NCBI GenBank assembly: GCA_024362935.1
Contig: JANCRA010000011.1
Location: 9,541,501-9,605,500, forward strand
DNA: 64,000 nucleotides
From: Setophaga petechia
Taxonomy: Eukaryota > Chordata > Aves > Passeriformes > Parulidae
Reading direction: 5' to 3'
Shown: piece by piece, positions 1-10,407 of the stretch
Numbering within the stretch: position 1 is the first letter of the stretch
Layout of the letters: each line of letters opens with the position of its first letter
Translations under genes and position numbers: made by a program
The notes under the pieces: generated by a model
What the model was told of the DNA's origin: nothing
What the model saw: the letters and a program-made list of their open reading frames with translations, nothing else
Databases searched by the model: none

Positions 1-1051
1 TAGCTACTACAATCCAGAAATTTCCTGTATTCCCAAGTCCATCAGTCTGTACCAGTACTTGGTTGCTCTTAAAATGAAACAGCTCTCAATAGTTCCTATG
101 TTTTCAGGGAGTTCCAATGTCTTCATTCCTTTTACTGATCAAGAGCAGATTTACAATGCAGGATTTGGACTCTGCTCTGGGTTTAGACCAACCTCATGTC
201 TTAATGTGAATCTCCTGAAGTTCATTTGCAATTCTGCTGCATTTGTGCCATGGCAGGGAGGTGCTGGTGCTGCAATTCACTCTTCCTCACTGTAACCTCA
301 TATTGGTGCACTCCCAGTTTAACTCTGCTAGGATGTGGTCTGGGAAGAGCAGTGCCCCCTACAATGTATAATATTGGGAGATGTATAATCACAGTAAGGG
401 AGTAATACTCATTTGCACTTCAGCAAATGCAGCAAAAAAAGGAATATGCCCCTTTGACTTTTTGGAGTATCTCTGCATTACTATTGATAGGTGAGATTAA
501 AACTTGAATCCCTGATTTTTAAAATTTTAATTAAAAAAAATAAGATCAATTAACACAAACTAAGAGAAGAAGTACTTTTTAATTATGAAAAATCTGCCCA
601 AAATAAAGGATGAACTAATGGTTCATAACTTCTGAAGCACATTTTAAGGTTGGGTTATGAAGTGAAAAACTTTACATACAGAGGTCTCAGAGGAGCTGCC
701 ATTTATTAATGTTTTAAACAGATGCTTCACTAAGCAACATATTTAATTAAATCCACAACTGCTGTGCTTGAACAAGACAGATTTTTACTAGAGCAAGCAT
801 AAAGATTAATTCACAGCAACAATTAACTAGACTTGTTTGTACAGTGTGTTTTATCAAACAGGTAGAGTAGCTTTACAAAGACATTATTTGAAGTGTTGAT
901 CATCATTAAAATATCTGAAAAATGAAGATCATAGTGTACATGCAGTCACTGAAAAGAAAATGTAGGTAGCTATTCTTTCCACAAGGTCTGATACCATTTC
1001 CAGTGGACTTAATAAGAGCTAGACTGGGCTTTTGTATGTGCTGGTGATACA
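1..1051. other. non-coding stretch, nothing recognised
   Basis: AT-rich sequence with frequent stops in all frames. The one short ORF (59-295, plus) has no recognisable domain and is of chance length. No repeat family or RNA gene was recognised. Confidence 0.6.
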
Positions 1052-1129
1052 TGTATATGCATTTATATTTTTATATATATCTGTATATATATATACATAC
1101 ATATATCTATATATATATATGTATATAAT
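1052..1129. repeat. TA-rich microsatellite / AT-rich low complexity
   Basis: Interrupted (TA)n runs with TATG, TACA and TCTA variants. A small minus-strand ORF across it reads as a run of Tyr-Ile residues and is an artefact of the repeat. Confidence 0.85.
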
Positions 1130-2107
1130 ACTGTGCATGAATAAACAATTTGAATATGTATGTATAAACAATGTTTTGTGAAGACCATAAACAAATGTAT
1201 GGTACACCTGCTTGTATTATAAGCAAGTAAATAAGAACCACTCGCTCATGGCTTCAATATTCAACCTAAAGCCACAAACTCTGATTTCACCAAATATCAT
1301 TAAGGTATAGGAAGTTCTAGCGGACACAATGACACCTTCATTTTCCTCAGTCCTCTGCCAAGGAACTTCATCAGGTTCAGAGAATTGCTCTATTATTAAC
1401 ACAGGAATTTTATTGCTGTTTTTTCTGGGCTAGGCTTATGACCTCAGTGGAGTTCCTCTAGTGTAAAGAGTAGCTGAATAATGTTAAGATCTCTGTGTGG
1501 AAAGATTCCTCTGACAATATCATGTAAGACTGCACACTTTCTTATATTCCTTTCTCTTTTCAAAGTAGCGTGCCTTTGAAGAACTAACTTCTTTCTTATG
1601 AAAAGCAGCGAAGACTTTAATTTGTCCCATAATGATGGAAATTTAAGGACTCTCTCTGAGTGGATTCTGTGCTGAGCTTCATCTGCTGCAATGTTGAGGT
1701 GTGCAGAACTCCACAAAACGCATGTCAGAGGCATCTCAGAGTTTCCTTATTGCAGGAAACAGTTAGAAAGAATTATTCTTCTGTGTACCCCTCATTCCTT
1801 AGTGTTTATGCATTTGTGGAGTAAAGCATGTTGCAATGCACATTTGTGTTTTTGAGGAAAGCTAACTGTCAATTATTTATTGTCAACAAGTACTGTCAAC
1901 ATTTATACAAACTAGAACTGTCTAGTCTATAAGGGCACTAAATAAAGGCTGTGGAGATTGCTTCCCTGCTCTGGCATAGACTCTGTATTTCTGTAGAGAA
2001 AAAAAAATATCTTAAGCTTTCCTGATTTTCCCAGGGCCTTTTAACTCTTCTTTGCCTCTAAATAATTTAAGCTGCAAAAATTTGGTAAAAGAATTTTATT
2101 ATATGCC
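1130..2107. other. non-coding stretch, nothing recognised
   Basis: AT-rich with short chance ORFs only (1217-1402 and 1444-1734, minus). No repeat or splice pattern stands out. Confidence 0.55.
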
Positions 2108-2217
2108 ATGCAAATAAGTGGTTTTTTTTTCTAAATGACAAGTGAATAGCACTGTGAAGTGATCTATTTATATCAAAAATTACCACAGTGCTATTTCATT
2201 AAGAGCACCATTTGCAT
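2108..2217. repeat. imperfect palindrome, MITE-like
   Basis: The outer ends are inverted octamers, ATGCAAAT at 2108-2115 and ATTTGCAT at 2210-2217. The core arms AATAGCACTGTG (2145-2156) and CACAGTGCTATT (2184-2195) are perfect 12-bp reverse complements around a 27-base AT-rich loop. Between core and ends the pairing is partial, with unequal gaps including a T run on the left arm. The layout suits an old non-autonomous DNA-transposon remnant, but no family is recognised and no target-site duplication is evident. Confidence 0.5.
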
Positions 2218-3184
2218 TACTTAATTTATTCAATATTCAGAGACCAGCCAAAGCTGGTCACATTTTTGCTACCATGGTAGGACTTGATGATCTACTACTG
2301 TATTTCTGATAAAAGGGATTTGTTTCAAAGCACTTTTTGCTACACAGCCTCATAACTCTACATATAGAACAAAAAAAAATCCTATTGTTAGTTAATTTAC
2401 ATATTTATTTTTCTAAGCAACAAAGAAAACCAGCTTTTCTCCATTCCAGAACAATACCCTATCAGATTTTGCCACAGAATAATTGCATTGTCTGGTAAAA
2501 TGACTGAGTTGTTGCCCATGACAAAAATCTTTGTTCTTTTGGGAACTTGTGGAGAAATTTTGCCCTGGGTGAAATTCTCAGTTTTGCTTAATCATTTGTT
2601 GCTGTTGATATTATCTGATTTTATAAGAAAAATTCAGAATGTGACTGGTGGTAGTTTCACAGTCTCTGCAGCTCAATAAACTTTTGAAACATGGAATATT
2701 TTGATAGCTTGTGATCCAAACAATAAATAAACTAAGATGCATAATTTGGTATTTTCTCAAACTGTTTACAAAGGTCTAGAGAAAGAACAGGGTGTTCTTC
2801 TATCTTGTGGTTTTGACACTTTCCCTTTTGATTGTTAGGCTAAAAGAATGAAATAGCATGTGTTCCAGAAGAGAGTTAACGTGAGGTACTTTTGAACACA
2901 CAGAAACGGGATCCAGTTCTACTTTCATCCTTCTCTCCTCAGTTTGTCTTTTCTGTGAAACAGTATTACAGTTAAAAAGGAAAATGATGAAAAGGTGTGA
3001 AGACTGCCAAAAGAGTCGCTATGGTTTTAAAAGCAGTTGTAGCCACCAAAGCCAGAAACCAAATCTACACCGGAACAACATTAGGAAGTCTAAGGAATCA
3101 TCAATAACAGTATATGGGATGTATGTCAGTGCTCTGGCTCATTGAAAATACAGGGTGCAGTCATAGTCTCCTTCAGATCTGATA
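2218..3184. other. non-coding stretch, one small hairpin
   Basis: Holds a 7-bp perfect inverted repeat GACCAGC/GCTGGTC (2242-2259, loop CAAA). A phrase near 2280 loosely resembles a CR1 tail but has no supporting context. The ORF at 2488-2679 is unremarkable. Confidence 0.5.
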
Positions 3185-3189
3185 GAAAA

Positions 3190-3230
3190 AATCAAAAATC
3201 CCATTTACTTTAATAGCAGAGGATTGGAAC
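3190..3230. repeat. possible fragment of ancient sauropsid palindromic repeat
   Basis: The phrase ATCCCATTTACTTTAATAGC followed by a GGATTGG end resembles the core of a very common turtle/crocodile/bird repeat built around a CCCATTGACTTCAATGGG-like palindrome. The match is short and from memory. Confidence 0.25.
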
Positions 3231-4336
3231 TTCTATTTGAAACATGATTGTCATAATTATTTTAGTTGTCTGAAGTTCTTTTTTCTTCTTATTTCCCATA
3301 ATTTGGATGTAAAATTACTTTTCAACAATAGATATAGTATACCATAGCTCTTGTTAATGGTGGGAGATGTCAAAAAATTCACAGTCTACAGGTAATTACT
3401 CTTTTCTACCTGCAAATATTACATGTAATTTTGTGAAACAACAGTCTTTTCTTTTCAAGCTATGAGGTATTTCACAGAAGCTCACTGGATGCCTATGCAG
3501 AGAACTGAAAGGTCATAGGCATTTTAGTGCAGTCTCTCCATTATTTGTAACGTCAAGAGACCTGTTACTCCTATATTAAAGATATTCCAAATGTTATCCA
3601 ATAAATTGTATTTCACTGTGCTAGCTTAGAGACAAAGTGTACAGGACAGCAAGGAAAACAAAAGGTGTATGAAAGAGCAGCTCAGAAACAGAAAAATATC
3701 ACAGGCAGAAAAGGTCAAAATTGCAACCGGGCTTTCAAATGGGGTTTACTAAAATTGCATAAAGGATTAACAATATAGAATTCTTCCAGACACTGGAAAT
3801 ATTATTCATAAAAAGTAATAATTTATTGAGACACTAAAGAAGCTGTTGCTTTTTTGAACCTGTTGGCTCTAGAACTAGTTGCCACAGAGGTTATTATTAT
3901 TCCTATTAAAATTTTTGTCAGCGCTATTTATTGATTACACTGCTCTTCTATATTGTCTGTAAAAAAAATCTGTATTTCCAATTTTTTTAATCAATTATCA
4001 TGCTGTCTGCTTCTGGGAATTGGTTTCTTTTAAAGAAATTTACATTTCATAGAACAATATCAATACTTCCTAGAAGTATGATCAGTCACAGGCTGCTTCC
4101 TACATTAAATCCAAATGGAAAGCTTTGATAGGTATAGCTATTTGGAATAAAACTGTGTTCCAATGCCAAGTACTTGCTAACCTGATAATTAAAGGGTCAA
4201 TTGAATTTATTGGATTTAATTTTTTACCAGGAAAGCAATTTTGATAATTTTTAGGTTTAGTTTTAAAAATTGTGAATAACTGCTCCATTTATATATATAC
4301 ATCAAAGGATCATGTTTTTAGAAATACAGAGATAAT
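3231..4336. other. non-coding stretch, nothing recognised
   Basis: AT-rich sequence. Only a 62-codon minus frame (4100-4288) is open, with no domain. No repeat was recognised. Confidence 0.55.
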
Positions 4337-4741
4337 TCAAAACATATGGGCTCTGAAGAGTGTCTTTGTACACAACCTTTTCCAAACAGGTTCCATCAGT
4401 GCCACGGTGTTCCTGCTGCACTTTCCTGCACAGCACAGCAGGCTGGGGTGAGTAACTGGGGCGGCTGGCACGGCAGGGCTGCTGCGGGCGGCGCCGTCCC
4501 TCCGGCAGCCGGGGTGACCAGGGATCCTCAAAGAGAGAAGGGATCTGCTAACTCGGGCCAAGCAAGCAGAGATTTCAAGTGCCTGCAAGACCTGCAGGAC
4601 CTGGATGCCCTGAGTCACTGGGGTGACTCAAAGGCTGACTTACCTTGGGTAATCCACATTCCTCTGGCTGTTATATCAGAAACAGATGAACACAGAAATT
4701 CCTGTTTTCCACACCTGGATATCAGCTGCAGAGATTACTGA
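4337..4741. other. locally GC-rich patch with CpG cluster and two overlapping chance-size ORFs
   Basis: Between about 4457 and 4521 the sequence switches to GC-rich with a cluster of CpG dinucleotides, unusual for its surroundings. A 131-codon plus frame (4346-4741) and a 93-codon minus frame (4337-4618) both cross it. Such paired openness is expected where GC-rich sequence lacks stops on both strands, so I do not call a gene. The plus frame has no domain I recognise. It could be a small regulatory CpG patch or an unrecognised exon. Confidence 0.35.
4611..4630. promoter_or_regulatory. two facing AP-1-type sites forming a perfect palindrome
   Basis: TGAGTCAC (4611-4618) and GTGACTCA (4623-4630) are perfect reverse complements separated by TGGG. 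Each contains a consensus AP-1/bZIP heptamer (TGAGTCA or TGACTCA). They sit at the edge of the CpG-rich patch. Site identity is seen directly; function is inferred. Confidence 0.45.
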
Positions 4742-7495
4742 TGTTCTGATACTTGCCAAACTTCAGAGGTCTAAAACTCTGTTCTTGAGCTGCCTAAGGC
4801 TGTTTGGGATGCTCTCCCAACAAACATCTCCCTAAAGATAATTGAAATTTTACCAAGAGATAGGCTGTGAACTTCTCTGACAAAGGGCCACTGCTTTGAC
4901 GCCCACCACAGGGAGACACCACTGCTGACCTAGAGCCCTTCTGTGGGAGAAAGGGAGGCTGTAAACAGCAGGGGCTGCTGACAGTAGGCATGGTCCAAAT
5001 GAGACCTTAGAGACAGCATAAATCCAAACTGCTGACATGGCTATTGCAGAAGCATTTTTGGTGGTAGTAGTGCAGAAAGAGAAGGATGTGATGAGTGGAC
5101 ACAACTGAAAATGCAATGCACTGTTTTGCTGTTTATTTCTAGCTATTTTGATTCTGTGTTTTCTATGACCAAAATGTAACATTTAGGTTTAGGAAAATGG
5201 TCCAAGTGGTCTTCTGAATGAAACATAATCACTTCTATTTCCTCAAGCCAAAAGTATATTTAGCCCTGGAACAATAAATCTATCATTGTACTGATTGAAG
5301 CACTAAATAGATATTGTAATCAAAGTGCATATTTATGAAGTGATAAAGTAACTGTCTCCAGAGGATGGTGCCTCCAGCTCAGTACAACCCTTCTTTGAAG
5401 TTATGGTGGCTCTGGAGACTGGACAGCTCCTTGGTTAGTTTCCCTTTCTATTTTTCAGCCAGTACAACAGAATGGGCTGTGGGCATGAAAAGTAATGTAG
5501 TGGTGAAAAACAGAGCAGTCTGCCCTCTAGTTTACCCTTTTATATTACACCAGGCATTGCACTTCATGCCTAGCACTCTGGGAATTTAGCACTCCCTGGA
5601 AATATGTTTTTATAATTATTTGTTACATCACTACTTCTTTTCATCTTCATTGCATTAAGATGATAAAAATAGTATTGTGCTGTATATATAACCACCTACT
5701 TAATATAGAAACAGCTGTTATCCATTAATATATTAAATATTTTAAATTAATTTTTTTTCTCAGTGTGAAGCAGGCATTTTAGAATAAGCTCATTGAATCT
5801 TACAAGTATTAAATCATGAAGGGCAAGCTTCCTCTATTACACTGTGGGATGTGTAGTAACACAGCAGTCAATTTTAAGTGCTGCTGATCATCTCTGGGGA
5901 AATGTTAAATAGCCACCACTTTCACTGAAACCATTGATTTGTTTTGGGTTGCTTAAGGCTTCTTACATCTGTTCAGGTTGTACATAGTAGTTAAGGGAAG
6001 TGAGAATAATAGTGCAAGATGCAAAGATTAGCTTTCCACCTGGCACTGTGAAGAATGGAGAGCTCTGTTCATGTATGCAAAACCCTTAATAAAATAAAAT
6101 AGTTCTTTATCTTATTACCCAACTACAACTGAAACCCAGTTTGTGCTTCTCCTCCTTTGAGTTTGGTAAGTTTCTTGTATGAAAATAAAAAAAGTGTTCT
6201 CTCAGAATAGCCTGTTGGTATAATTGTAAGATGGACTCTTATAACCATGAATGCACCGAACTTTTTATGAAATACCTTCTTTCACAGCTTAGATGAGCTC
6301 TGTACTGAAAATTGTAATGAAATTAAAGATATGCATGTAGGGCTGAACAGCCTGGAGTGAATTTGGTTGTGCAAGAAAGGTTTATGATGATGAGGGAGGA
6401 TGAGAATGAATTAACACTGAAATTGTATTATATCATTCTCTGTAGGAGTATACTTTAATTGACCTGTGTATGAAAAACAAAGAAATGTTAATAGCCTTAT
6501 TTACTGAAAGATATAAGCTGTATAATAACTTTGTCTGCCTCTAACATGAACATATACATTATATTCAAACACTTATGGTTACAATCTCTTTTATTCCTTC
6601 CCTCTTAACATAACAGAATCAAGCAGGTCTTAAACCACACTGGGTGATACTGTGATAAGCATCAGGGTGTACCCACACTCTTCATCAAATATTAAAGAGG
6701 TTGAAGGCAGGAGTCTGGGATGACTTTTATACCCTGTGCAATCTACTGATTCCTCCAGGGTGTGAGCGTGTCAGGAATATGGGAACTGAGAATGAAGTAT
6801 TTTCAAAAGCAGATGCAGAGGGAGGTGTGTGTATGTCTGAGTGCTATAATGGCAACAGGCCTTTCAGCAATACAGAGTCGAGGCAGGATTCTGATAGTAT
6901 GCAGTATTTTACTTATATCCGTGTCAGTGTATTCTGCTCCATTTCTGATTTCTTTGCAATGCTGGCATCATCCATCTCAGAGTAACTTTTCCAGACATTT
7001 GTACATGGAACATAACATGTACAATTGTTTAAACTCTAGCCTCTCTTGCTTTTCCATTTCCCATTCATACAGCTTTGTCACTCTGCTGGGATGTCCCTGC
7101 CTTCTTCAGTTTCACCTGAGGCTCTGAGCTCATGCTCCTCTCATGCCCTTCTCCCTCCTCTGCCTCCTCTTGTGCCACCCTTGGGCATTGCAGATCTTTG
7201 TGGACACTGGCTCCAGAGAAGTGCCAGCTCCCCCATCGTGGTGCCTACAACAGCATAAGGAGACACTGGAGATAGCTTTTACCAGGGATTTAAACTGAAT
7301 TACAAACAAATATTTTGACCATTATATATAATGCTAGCAGGAGCTTCAGTGGCCCAGACAAAGCCACAGTGAAATACAATGTGAAGGCAGATAATTTTAT
7401 TTAAAAAAAAACGATTAAAATGTCTTTATTTTGTTTATTAATGGTGATGGTGTGGGTAAGTAAGTTTGGATAGACCCTGCCTGAAGTTTTGGTTG
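4742..7495. other. non-coding stretch, nothing firm recognised
   Basis: Mixed AT-rich sequence with scattered ORFs under 125 codons (for example 4850-5182 minus and 6762-7127 plus), none with a domain. A pyrimidine-rich C/T stretch lies near 7120-7170. Confidence 0.5.
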
Positions 7496-7511
7496 TTTTT
7501 TTTTTTTTTTT
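7496..7511. repeat. poly(T) tract
   Basis: Sixteen consecutive T. No retrocopy body was recognised on either side, so it is treated as simple low-complexity sequence. Confidence 0.85.
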
Positions 7512-7941
7512 GTCAGATCAGGTTGATTGATTGTAGCCCATTCTTTTGCCCCACATTTTTCTGCAGGCTATGGACAGTGTTACTAGGAAAAAACCCAAAA
7601 CTCATGTGTGAGAAATATTTTTCAGCAGGCATAGCTATTCCAAACAATGCAGCATGAGCAGAAAAAGCAAAGAAATCGTAATTTCTGCTGATTTTTCATA
7701 ACCTTGTCTATACCGTCACAATCATGACATTACAGATAACCCAGAGATAACTTATATACACTTCAGGATATAATACTCCATGGCCTGCATTTGCACACCA
7801 AAGGAAAAGAAAATCCCTTCAAAACACTCTACCCAATAGTTTTTACAAGGGTGAACTTAATTTTCCATAGAAAAAAAACCCAAACAGGAAAACAAAACCA
7901 ATGAAACAAAAACAAAAGTCCCACAAAATTTTTGGGCTAGT

Positions 7942-8150
7942 TAATCAATTAAAAGCTTTAATGCATCTCAAAATGTTAGATTTCTACCCTAACACACCTG
8001 CATAAATCCAGTATCTTGTAATTAATTAAAGTATACGTTCCATAAAGGCATCAACTGGAAGACACTAATGTGGATCAAAGGCTCTGACTGTAAGAATTCA
8101 GGCATGCAAATGTCTTCCCTCATTAGCTCGTTTCAGTGACTAATCAATTA
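7942..8150. promoter_or_regulatory. candidate enhancer-like element dense in homeodomain motifs
   Basis: The 10-mer TAATCAATTA occurs twice, at 7942-7951 and 8141-8150, each followed by a run of A. Between them lie ATTAATTAA (8021-8029), a TCF/LEF-type ATCAAAG (8074-8080) and a perfect octamer ATGCAAAT (8104-8111). This mix is typical of vertebrate conserved developmental enhancers. Conservation itself cannot be seen in one sequence, so the call is an inference from motif density. Confidence 0.3.
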
Positions 8151-9385
8151 AAAATATGTGTTTCATTTGTAGTAAAAGTGTCTTCTACCTGCTGGCTTTA
8201 CAGTTTAGCCATAGTTTCTCAATAGTTTTATTCCTGTTCTGATATCTACAAATATATTAGTCTCTAATCTAAAACCTTACCTATATCATGACAGTGTACA
8301 CCATGATGTGGCTTATGGCCAGCTCAGAAAGCATCTGAAATGTGCATTTTGCTTTTGAATTTTGTGATAGCTGACCATAGAAAATTTCTATTCTTCTATA
8401 AAACCCTCCAAGAAATAATAAGATTTGGGATCCACTCACATTTCTAGCTTCTGGGATCAGAACTTAATGCAGAAAATGAATTTAAGTCTCTTGGAGATAG
8501 ACTTGGGCAGTAAGAGTTATGGATCTTTTCAAGAATGTCAACTTTTGATATTTCCTTTTCCTTGTTCCACTCTACCAAGTGGAGATGAAATGACAGTGCT
8601 TCTTCTTAGGCAATTGCAAGACTGAGTATGACTTAAAATTTCTAATGAATCCTGAGAAAAAAGGAAGAAAACAGCTTGGTGGCTGCCAGCTCTGCAGCAG
8701 CTGAAGGAGCAGTGTCTCCAGAAAGGGGCTTGCAGTGTCAGACTTCTCACCTGTGACTGAGGCTGCAATACAGATCTTGTCTGGAGTGATAATGCTTTAG
8801 TTACACCATACAGCTTTTAATCTATTATCAGGACTAAATAGCTATCTAATGTAATTTCTTTTTGCAATAATTTACCATAAAATAGATTGCTCCACTTAAA
8901 AGGAATATGGTATCATGTTCATTATATTCTCTGGAATATTGTAAATTTAATAAATCTTAAATAAATGTAAAATAAATGTAAGGATATGTGTAGATGTTTT
9001 TCTGAACTCTTGAGATGTTTTTTAGAAATGTTTATTATGCAGTTTATCAAGATTCTTATCTATTTACTGATATTTTGCTCCTTCTTCATTCCATGCTTTA
9101 TTTCTGCTGTAATATTTTTATTAATAAATTTCATCATAGAGTAATTCACTGAATACACAAGAAAAACATTAGTAATGTAAAGCAAATGTATGAATATTGC
9201 ATAAATTCCATATATTTACTTCATGCCCTGAGGACACCTTTATTTGTACTAGATAGTGTTTCATGAACAGTTTGAGTTCCTAAAGTTTGTTTGTTGTTTG
9301 GTTGAGCAGCTGTATCCCAGGATATTCACAGATGAAACCAAGTAAAATACATAAAAACAACTCCTCAGGGCACCATAAACTTTTA
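8151..9385. other. non-coding stretch, nothing firm recognised
   Basis: AT-rich. The direct repeat AAATAAATGTA appears around 8960-8980. Short ORFs at 8425-8625 (plus) and 8538-8768 (minus) overlap and have no domain. Confidence 0.5.
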
Positions 9386-9470
9386 AGGCCCAAATCCTGG
9401 TGTCAGATATTCGTGTACAACTCCCAATGATGTCAATGGAAGTTTCATGTACATATCTGAAAACAGATGA
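9386..9470. repeat. ancient palindromic repeat fragment (sauropsid-type)
   Basis: A GGCCCAAATCCTGG-like start leads into an imperfect palindrome: CAGATAT/ATATCTG and GTGTAC/GTACAT pair around a centre reading CCCAATGATGTCAATGGAAG. This resembles the widely distributed bird/turtle/crocodile repeat with a CCATTGAAGTCAATGG core. Class (probably a non-autonomous DNA element) is inferred, and the family name is left open. Confidence 0.45.
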
Positions 9471-9799
9471 TGTCCTTTATCACAGCAAGGGAAAACAAGA
9501 ACCAGCAAAGTCCCGATGAAACCAGAAACTGGAGCTCACAGGAGTGACCTGAGTACTGTCAGTCTCACTGCAGCCACCCCTAAGTTACCAGCATTATCCT
9601 TTTACTTAGAAGTCAGAACAGATTCATAAAAAAAATCCCTGTTTTTCTATACTTTCAGCACACAGCTTGGAGGGGATAAGAATCACATCTTAAATATTCT
9701 GGTTATACTAACTTCCAGATGAGACACTTTTGCTCATTGGTATAATAGAGACACAGATGGGGTTTTTGTCAGCACATAAACTTTCATAAACTGATGCCC

Positions 9800-10081
9800 A
9801 CCAGTTCCACCTGTAGCACCAGAGGAAGCAGCCTCTGTTGTTGTTTCAGGGGAGGTTTTGATTACATATTAGGGAAGGTTTCTTTACTGAAGGTGGAGGG
9901 CGTCAGGCCTTGGTACAGGCTGTACAGGGAAGTGGTAGAATCACCATCCCTGGACATGTTCAAAAAGCATGGGGATGTGGCTCTTGGGACTATTGCTTAG
10001 TGATACACCCACTGGTGCTGGGTTAATGCAGGACTCGATGATCTTAAGGCTCTTTTCCAGGCTCAGTGATTCTATGATTCA
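9800..10081 (+). mobile_element. CR1 LINE 3' end, 5'-truncated
   Basis: The order of landmarks is that of the CR1 3' region: a GGGGAGGTTT phrase, TTAGGGAAGGTTTCTTTACTG, an acquired change where the usual GGAACAGGCTG would be (GGTACAGGCTG), then GGGAAGTGGTAGAATCACC, CCATCCCTGGACATGTTC, GGTGCTGGGTTAATG, GGACTCGATGATCTTAAGG and the tail GATTCTATGATTC. CR1 is the main non-LTR retrotransposon of birds and normally inserts as short 5'-truncated copies without a poly(A) tail, as here. A 68-codon plus frame inside it is not a gene. Confidence 0.9.
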
Positions 10082-10379
10082 TGAGCCATACCTCTTTTCC
10101 TTCCTGTATTTCAATGGGTTACCTGTGGGTACAGACAGCACCAGCTGCACAATCAGGTTGCCTGAATCCACCCTACAAGCTTTTGGCATCCATTGGACTT
10201 GATGATCAATTGTTCACAGGCAGTTACTTCTAGAGGAAATTTACCTTGTACTTGATTCCCCTCTCAAGACACCTGGCCACCTTCATCTGCTCTGGGGAGA
10301 CAGAAAGGAACTAAAATATTAACAAAGTAATCACAGTTTGGACCCTAAAACTTGACAGTGTGAATCTAGAACACAATAT

Positions 10380-10407
10380 TTACCACATTAGTTTTCTAAT
10401 GTGGTAA
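10380..10407. repeat. perfect 12-bp hairpin, TTTT loop
   Basis: Positions 10380-10391 and 10396-10407 are perfect reverse complements (core ACCACATTAG/CTAATGTGGT) separated by TTTT. No flanking similarity extends the arms far. Confidence 0.8.

Noticed and set aside
1019..1207. Minus-strand ORF over the TA microsatellite
   Set aside because: Its Tyr-Ile run is a direct translation of (TA)n.
2270..2310. CR1-like phrase GGACTTGATGATCT
   Set aside because: No other CR1 landmark before or after it.
4346..4741. 131-codon plus ORF over the CpG patch
   Set aside because: Opposite strand is also open there. No domain or splice support.
10190..10212. CR1-like phrase TTGGACTTGATGATCA just after the CR1 copy
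   Set aside because: The CR1 copy already ended at its GATTCTATGATTC tail, and no second copy context is present.
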